Source: Brachionus manjavacas
Taxonomy: Eukaryota; Rotifera; Eurotatoria; Ploima; Brachionidae
Direction of reading: 5' to 3'
DNA length: 64,000 nucleotides
Assembly (NCBI GenBank): GCA_019054805.1
Contig: JAHQIY010000004.1
Span: 4,588,001 to 4,652,000 of the forward strand
In this document: positions 57,458 through 64,000 of the stretch, piece by piece
Numbering within the stretch: the stretch's first letter is position 1
Layout of the letters: each line of letters begins with the position of its first letter
Translations under genes and position numbers: made by a program
The notes under the pieces: generated by a model
What the model was told of the DNA's origin: nothing
The model's input: only the letters and a program-made list of their open reading frames with translations
The model's database searches: none

Positions 57458-58429
57458 TTAAATGCTGGTATACGAACCAGTTCCGAAATCTGCCGGAGTT
57501 CCGAGTTTAAATTGGGTTGGCTTTCCGGGAATAAATACTGCAGTAAATGGCTTGTTATCAGCTCCTTGATATTGACTTAGCTGAGATAAATCGTAGTTTT
57601 TTTTGTCAGATTTAGCTTCATAGTCTGGTTGTACTGGAGCTCGATATGGTTTCTCAGTAGATGGTTGATATGCTGGTTCAGATGGTGGCTGATAGGATGG
57701 TTGAGGTGGTTGTTGATATGCTGGTTCAGATGGTGGCTGATAGGATGGTTGAGGTGGTTGTTGATATGCTGATTCAGATGGTGGCTGGTAAGATGGCTGG
57801 GCTGGTGGCTGATAAAATTGTTGAGGAGGGGCTTGGTAAGATGGCTGGGCTGGTGGCTGATAAAATTGCTGAGGAGGGGCTTGGTAAGATGGCTGGGCTG
57901 GTGGCTGATAAAATTGTTGAGCCGGTGGTTGGTATGATTGCTGAGGTGGCGCTTGGTATGATTGCTGAGGTGGTGCTTGGTATGATTGCTGAGGTGGTGC
58001 TTGGTATGATTGCTGAGGTGGTGCTTGGTATGATTGCTGAGGTGGCGCTTGGTATGATTGCTGATATCCTTGATGAGAACCATAAGAAGCACTTCCTTGA
58101 TATCCCTGTTGACCTCCACTTGAAGAACCACCTTGAGAACCTTGCTGTCCACCGTTTGCAGCTCCATGATTTCCAATAGCGCCGACTGGAGCAGGCAATG
58201 GCAAAACTCCACTTCTGTGCAATGGTTGAGTGTAGGCATTTATCCACGGATTGGCGATCGGGCCACCTAAATCGAATAATTGCGAAGCTTCCCTAATGTT
58301 GTTGTTTGCTCCACCACCCAAATAAAAACCACGGCCATCTACTATTACTTCTCGTTTGACCGGGGCGCATTGACTTCTTAAAATGACCGAAGCAATGACC
58401 AAAGCAATAAAAAGCGAAAATTTAACCAT
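57458..58429 (-). CDS. Secreted Tyr/Gln/Pro octapeptide-repeat protein, copy B
   Basis: Single minus-strand frame, 323 residues. The N-terminal ~130 residues match copy A residue for residue (signal peptide, APVKR, EVIVDGRGFYLGGG). The repeat region is longer, about 17 octapeptides: five SYQAPPQQ, alternating SYQAPPQQ/FYQPPAQP, then SYQPPSEP/AYQQPPQP variants. The C-terminus differs from A: acidic/basic KPYRAPVQPDYEAKSDKKNY, then PFTAVFIPGKPTQFKLGTPA and a GSYTSI end. The decayed copy at 52616-53200 shares this tail, so B has the ancestral-type end and A a replaced one. Probable extracellular structural protein; function inferred from composition. Confidence 0.87.
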   Translation of the reverse strand: MVKFSLFIALVIASVILRSQCAPVKREVIVDGRGFYLGGGANNNIREASQLFDLGGPIANPWINAYTQPLHRSGVLPLPAPVGAIGNHGAANGGQQGSQGGSSSGGQQGYQGSASYGSHQGYQQSYQAPPQQSYQAPPQQSYQAPPQQSYQAPPQQSYQAPPQQSYQPPAQQFYQPPAQPSYQAPPQQFYQPPAQPSYQAPPQQFYQPPAQPSYQPPSESAYQQPPQPSYQPPSEPAYQQPPQPSYQPPSEPAYQPSTEKPYRAPVQPDYEAKSDKKNYDLSQLSQYQGADNKPFTAVFIPGKPTQFKLGTPADFGTGSYTSI

Positions 58430-58833
58430 TTCTACAGTATTCTAAAGAAAAAATTCGAAAATAAAATGAAAGCTTAGAAATAAATTCATTTGGCTTTTAT
58501 AAATAATCTCACATGTTTCCATTTTAAAGTTATTGTTTCATCTTAGTGGTAGAGAAAAAATCATCTATTCAAGTTGTGTATCTAACTAGACTTGAAAAAT
58601 TTTGAATTTTTTGTTGAAATGAGACAGTGGTTTAAGCTTAATTGTAAATATTTTTAGCTTTGTTTTAGAAATTGATTTCATTTGAAGCGAATTAAACTTT
58701 AAAATCTTAGATTCATCTAACTTTCTTTAAAAACTTTTTTCTTTATTTTATAAATTATCAAAACTAATTTTTTTTTCAATTTTTGAAAAATAAATTAAAT
58801 AAATAAATTTGATAGACTTTTTATTCATATTAC
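58430..58833. other. Spacer upstream of copy B and downstream of SPOUT1
   Basis: About 400 bp, AT-rich; copy B promoter and 5' UTR (a TTTAG acceptor-like site sits 13 bases before the ATG) and the SPOUT1 3' UTR. Confidence 0.4.
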
Positions 58834-60596
58834 TCAAATATTCGAGTTTTCCTCAATTTCAGAGCTATTTTCATTAATTGCTTCGACCTCCGAGTCATTT
58901 AATTCAATTCCCTCTTCATTTTCTTTATTTTCGTTTTCCAAATTTTTTTTTTCCATTGCTTCAAAAAATTTTGGTCTGAGAACTGCTAAAGAAACTAAAA
59001 TTGCTTCCTTAAATTGTTTTTTTTTTTAATTTTTTTAAAGAATATTGAATACCCAATTACCTCTAGTCGAATTGATCTACTGCCATATTTTTGATCAACA
59101 TTTTGAGATTCACACACAAAGTCAAAAATTTGCTCAAGCTTGTTTGCTTTTAATTTTTCATCAGCTTCAATAGCTGGTTCGATTCCATTTACTCCTCCAA
59201 AAACAATTAAAACTCTTCTTCAAACTACTTATTAAAAAAATGCTCATGTTTATTCAAAAGCTTACTTGGCCGAGGAAAGCTTGTCAATGGACTCCAAATC
59301 AAGTTGATTAGCATTCAAATTAATACCTATTTTTAAATCATATTTTCCCTTAAATGAACTCTCTAAAAAGCATTAAAAAATCATGATCATTCTTTAATAT
59401 TACCATAAATAATTTTTCTAAAAGAACCAGCATATCTGACTTGATAGCCCCAATACAGACCGCTTTCTACTCGAGGCGTTTCAGGACTAACAACTCTACC
59501 TTTGGTTTTGCCAGAGTCGGTGAAATGTTTTTTGACTGTGACACGAATTCCGGGTTGCAATTTTTTATCTATTTCAATTTTCTTAGAAAATATTTAATAT
59601 ATATCCGATTTTTTTAGTAAAAAAAATGGTACATTTACTAAGCCGATGTCAACCCATGAGCCTTTGCCATCTTTTGATGGAATATCAGTTACGACTCCGT
59701 CTCTGTATTCCCAGTCATCATTCAGTTTAAAATGGTGATGAGCTTCCAATGGATGCAATAATCCTTTGTTTTTAAATTAACCAAATTTAATTTAATCCTA
59801 TGGTAACTTACCAACATGTTCTAAGTATTTATGAGGCGGAAAAAGAGCTTTACGTAAATACTGTGGACATTCCAGATACTCAAGAATTTTTATTAACTGC
59901 TCATTATAATCATTGTGCTGTCTAATTATTGAATTTAATAATATTTACCAAATAGACCAATTTAAACAAAATACTTATTCTCAATAGCGTATTCATTATA
60001 GACAATAATTTCATCAACACAAAACAGAGCAGCTGCACGACCAATCTTTAAATTACAATTCAAAATATATTTTTATTAATTTTCTTCCATTTACTTGGCC
60101 AGCCACATAGGTTTTAAGCTCTTTGGTCGGAACTTTGGCCATTATCGATCCAGGAATAGCTATGCTTAATGTAAAACTTCGTCCTTTTTTTTCTTCAGGG
60201 TTCATTTTGTTGTATTCTTCTAGATCTTTTTTCTTCATTTCAATTTCTTTGGTTTTTAATATTTTCTTTTCTTCCCTTTGCTGACGAATTGTTCTTTCTA
60301 AACATAACATTTTTAAAACTGTCCCTTAGACTATTTTTACAAAAATACTCATCATTTTCCATTTACGCCATTCTCCAGCCTTTTTTAAATTGGTCAAAAA
60401 AGTTAAATCAAGAAAAATTTTCTACTTTAGCATGAGGTCCAGGTTTTGGCATGTTATAGACAACATCTTTACTAGAATCTATTTGATCGTCACTAAAATC
60501 AGAATCGGTTTTTGAATCGTTTTCATTTTTTTTTGGTATCTTTTTATTTTTATTGATTTCGAAGTTTTGCTTGCGTTTGGTTTCAGCCTTGGACAT
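58834..60596 (-). CDS. SPOUT1: SPOUT1 / CENP-32-like SPOUT-domain RNA methyltransferase homologue
   Basis: Ten minus-strand exons: 60596..60426, 60379..60349, 60297..60095, 60045..59975, 59921..59812, 59763..59639, 59581..59404, 59362..59266, 59217..59061, 59007..58834; introns 41-57 nt; 438 residues (an alternative exon 3 acceptor at 60319 adds seven). The N-terminus is Lys/Glu-rich with EWRKWK. The conserved body reads RSFTLSIAIPGSIM, ELKTYVAGQIGRAAALFCVD, ILEYLECPQYLRKALFPPH, LLHPLEAHHH, KLQPGIRVTV, ESGLYWGYQVRYA, VLIVFGGVNGIEPAIEADEK and GSRSIRLEEAILVSLA. The family is a nuclear/spindle-associated putative rRNA-type methyltransferase. The segment usually reading IGTSERG after YDL is here IGINLNANQ. 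A divergent acidic Asn/Glu tail ends the protein. Confidence 0.93.
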
Positions 60597-61119
60597 TTTC
60601 CAGAACTTTTTTTTTTACCAAATTTAAATTTTCTGTATATAATTTGCAAGTGCTTGAAAAAGCTAAATTATGAATTTAATTGCTTAGTATAAGTAAATCA
60701 AGTAAAGTTAATTTTGGCTTTAACACTAAAAATTTTAAAATTTCAAAAAATTATTTTATTTTGTAATTTTTTTAAAGTTAAAATCAAAAAAAAAATTATG
60801 ATCAACATTGGCAAAAAATTCACTCCTAGAAATTTTTATAATCATAAGCAATCATTCGATAGTTTCAAGTGAGATAATTTTAATTTTTAATTTTTAAAAG
60901 AAACGAGTCAATTCTCTTTTTAATTAGATTATTTTCAAATTCAAGCGAAAGAATTAAAATTGAGTGGAAAGTATACAATTGGGAAAAATTTGACAAAAAA
61001 ATTTTGTAAGCTAAATATTTATTAAATGATTTTATTTTCTCTTAGTCAAAATACACTAGGAAATTTTTATAGATCTTTAGTCGGATTTTAGACTTTTCTT
61101 TTCTTTGCTTAAATTCATT
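60597..61119. other. SPOUT1 upstream region
   Basis: About 520 bp AT-rich, SPOUT1 promoter and 5' UTR by position. Nothing else recognised. Confidence 0.35.
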
Positions 61120-61592
61120 TTCAGAAAATAATATCAGAAAACTACAAGCAATTCAAAATACAGCAATCAGATCTATCTTTAAGTTAAAATATGATACTCC
61201 TTCCGACATCATGCATCACGAGGCTTTTAATAAACTTAAAATACAAACAGGTCTCGAATCGACTTTTTGAGATGAGTGAAAAATGAGTGATGTTGGGACA
61301 GGACTGAGTCATTCTATTCCATTGGTTGTCTGACTGGAGGAATACAAAGAAAGTTTTGAATAAAGATATGTCGAATACTCACCTTCATTGTGTAATTTCT
61401 ACCTTTCTATTTCCTCTTTATTTCCTGAAGCTTCAACTATGTAAACATGTGTCACAACTAACAGCCTATTTCAATATATGTCTTTTAAGCTTTCTTTACA
61501 TTTTTTTTAGATTATTTTACTTTATTTTTATTTTATAATTTATTCTGAAAGACCTCTAGTTCGGTGCAGGAAACAAATAAATAAATAAATAA
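61120..61592 (+). mobile_element. LINE 3' end with (TAAA)n tail
   Basis: Plus-strand frame reads NIRKLQAIQNTAIRSIFKLK, YDTPSDIMHHEAFNKLKIQ, then stops. This is the segment just after the thumb in jockey/CR1-type LINEs (KLQxxQNRAxRxI). About 300 bp of degraded sequence follows and ends in AACAAATAAATAAATAAATAAA at 61572-61592, a simple tail of a different type from the (TTA)n elements here, so a different LINE family. Confidence 0.75.
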
Positions 61593-63676
61593 AAAAATTT
61601 GATTTAACTTGGTAAAAATACATTAAAGGGACACTTATCAAAACTTTTATTAAAACATTTATTAAAAAAACTTTTGTCAAGTTAAAAATGGGTGATGATA
61701 AAAAAAGTGAAACAAAAAGTCAAAATCAGTAAAAAAATGTTTTTCTAAATGTTAATAAACACAAAAAAATTTTTTTTCATAGCTAAATATTTGTTTTTTT
61801 AAATGATTTTAACTTTAATTTTGACCCAGAAAAAGAAAATAAAAATAAAAAAATACCTAGAAACTTTTAAAAGTCAGTAATTAGACAGTGACAGTGTTTT
61901 AAGTCAAAAAATTAATTTTAAATGAAACAAGAAAAGAAGAATGTTTTTTTTAATCATTTAACTTTTAATGATTTAATTTTGAATTTAAATATCAATTTAG
62001 GTGATTTTCACATTTTAATATTCTTTTTATGCGTTTTTCATCATTAAAATAATTAGTTCTCTTTTTGTATATTTTAATTTCTTTTTATTTGCTTTTAATC
62101 CTCAACAGTTAAAAAAACTTATCTTTAATCAAATCCTATTTTTATTTAAACAATTTAAAAGTTTAAACTGAAAATAAGGTCCAAGCGACAAAATTGACAG
62201 AATAAAATAAGCTAAAAATTAAATTAATATTTAAAAGATTAAAAACTTTGCTTAATCAAAAAATAAAATTTAATATTTTGTTATGAGCAAAATTTTTTTT
62301 AGTTTGTTAGCTCTATTAAATAGAAAAAAAAAGCAGTGATGTTGTCAATCATTTTTCTCTCTGATTTCAATCAAAATTTTTTGTAATTACTAAGCCTTAA
62401 AGACTTTTACCCATTATTAGATGATCAAAATTTAAATTCGTTTTTAAATGAATTTTTTATATCCCTAAAAGATCTAAATAATCTTGAGAGTCATTAAATT
62501 TTTGTACAATTAAAATCCATGCATAAAAAAATATACTTTATTTTATCCTGAATAAAGTTTTTAAATTAAAAAATTAGGTCTTCATTATATTAGTAGCTAA
62601 TGTTTCATTTTTTGACTGTATTTTATTTTATAATACAGTTGTATTGAATAACAAAGCAAGATTTAATAACCATCGATCAATAGTATGGCATCTTGAAGTT
62701 GGTGATCAAATCAAAATATGATTTAAATCCAGAGTACATCTTATAATAGTAAAATAACATGATGGTTCACTTAATATATTAATTATGGTCCACCTAATCG
62801 ACTAGATCCAGTTTTTCAACGATCGAAAAAGAATAATAAAGAATAATTAAAATTATATATTTTTTTATTATTAATCAATATTTTTTTTTAAATTTCCTAA
62901 TAAAAATTAAACTCATTTTATTTCACTAATGAGTTTAATTTCAAATATAAAAATGTTTGCAATATTAACATATAATTATTTTTTTTGTTGAAACTGAAAC
63001 AAATATTTGAAACATGGCACTTTTTCATTGTTATTTCAACATTGGATACATTTTGTAATTCAGACACAAAAAATTAAATTGATTTTTAAATTCAAATGTA
63101 TAAACTGATTTTTTGTAACGTTTATTTTGAAATTTTTGATTCTAAAAATATTTATAAGAAAGATCGATTTTCATTTAATTACTTATTTGGAATTTAATAT
63201 TTGAATTTTTAAATTATATTTTCGAAATTAAATTAAAAATTTCAGTGAATGCTAGATATATTTGAAAAACAGTTTTAGAAATCAAAAACACACATAAAAC
63301 TCTTGAAACATTCGATACACATTATTTATTTTTTTTTGGTATCAGAATTGAGAATCTGGTTTTAATTTTTTTCTAGGTAGCAAAAAATAATTTTTAAAAA
63401 CAAAATAAGCAAAAATCAAATCACAAATTATATTTAAATCAATCAGTTATCAGATTCTCATCTTGATTTAATTTTATAATTCTTTTCCAACTTTTAATTC
63501 AAGCAAAGTTAATGTCATGTTTGCAATTTAAAAATAATTCAAATTACACCCATTTTATGGCACTGCTTATGAAGCTTTTAAAATTTTGACTTCTTTAATC
63601 AAACTAGCTTGAATTAAGTGTTTTATTAACATTTTTTTTAATGTTTAATGATATCATTTTTAATGAAGGACTCAAG
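61593..63676. other. AT-rich right-end intergenic region
   Basis: 2.1 kb of very AT-rich sequence with no supportable gene, RNA or ordered repeat. Confidence 0.35.
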
Positions 63677-63941
63677 GATATAAATTTCAAAATCTTTCAT
63701 ATGAAGATCAATTGAAGGTAAAAGATCCTGATACCTTTTCATCATTAAAAAATATTTTTAAAACTAAAATAACAAGATTAAAAAACAAGATTTTGCTAAA
63801 GCTTTCAAAAATGTATTGATAACTCTTTTGTATGACGAAAAATTGAATGATGATATTAGAGATAAACAACAAGACTTGGGCGAACGAATCTGCTCGATGA
63901 CTGAAGATATCCAACCATTAGTAAAATCCATTTTAAGTTAA
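63677..63941 (+). CDS. Possible exon(s) of an unidentified gene near the right edge
   Basis: Two plus-strand stretches look protein-like. About 63672-63775 reads GYKFQNLSYEDQLKVKDPDT and then SSLKNIFKTKIT. After a frame change near 63775-63785, KKQDFAKAFKNVLITLLYDE continues as KLNDDIRDKQQDLGERICSM and EDIQPLVKSILS to a stop at 63941. Amphipathic helical character is plausible, but no family is recognised, no splice sites convincingly join the halves, and the frame change could mean a pseudogene. The sequence continues off the edge. Confidence 0.3.
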
Positions 63942-64000
63942 ACTAAATTTATTTTGTTTTTTAAAGACATCCACGAATGTTAAAGACGTTTTAACAAATG

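Overview
The window is metazoan nuclear DNA from a very AT-rich genome with compact, intron-bearing genes. Eight protein genes can be read exon by exon with GT..AG splice sites. Most introns are about 41-65 nt, and several genes contain nothing longer than about 160 nt. The gene content is animal: a JNK-kinase kinase (MKK7), a Tbx1/10-type T-box factor, golgin-97, TMBIM4, PACRG-like and SPOUT1. A small invertebrate is likely, and a monogonont rotifer would fit the composition and tiny introns, but that placement is inference and not shown by the sequence.

Layout. 0-14 kb is gene-dense: a partial Ser/Arg-rich gene running off the left edge (minus), MKK7 (with a dead LINE in its one long intron), PACRG-like, a short golgin-97, a dead LINE, then TMBIM4. 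14-21.8 kb is a gene-poor AT-rich stretch with one LINE scrap. 21.8-29.0 kb holds a three-exon tandem CCCH zinc-finger gene. Its 2.28-kb last exon is strikingly GC-rich, and its 4.4-kb intron carries a tRNA-derived SINE head, a foldback element and a 41-bp tandem array. 30.4-38.1 kb is a LINE graveyard that includes one fairly young CR1/L2-like copy. 40.8-49.8 kb contains more LINE 3' ends, a Tbx1/10 gene, a mariner relic and a very young terminal-repeat retrotransposon in miniature (TRIM). 50.1-58.4 kb is a cluster of genes for small secreted low-complexity proteins. They share an architecture of signal peptide, short dibasic-ended propeptide and repeats, and include a nearly identical inverted pair and a decayed third copy. 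58.8-60.6 kb is SPOUT1 (minus). The right end is AT-rich with a LINE tail and a weak possible exon.

The housekeeping genes (stress-kinase signalling, Golgi tethering, anti-apoptotic membrane protein, RNA methyltransferase-like) have no evident joint pathway. The secreted cluster is the one region where neighbours probably work together, as extracellular, cuticle, eggshell or adhesive matrix proteins.

The most unusual signals are: (1) eight copies of a 41-bp repeat, most reading as polypyrimidine-CTAG directly followed by GTAGTT, which resembles an array of zero-length exons or recursive splice sites; (2) near-perfect identity between inverted secreted paralogues that stops at the ATG; (3) a complete non-autonomous LTR element with identical LTRs, PBS, PPT and target duplication; and (4) lineage-specific changes inside otherwise conserved domains of MKK7, Tbx1/10 and SPOUT1.
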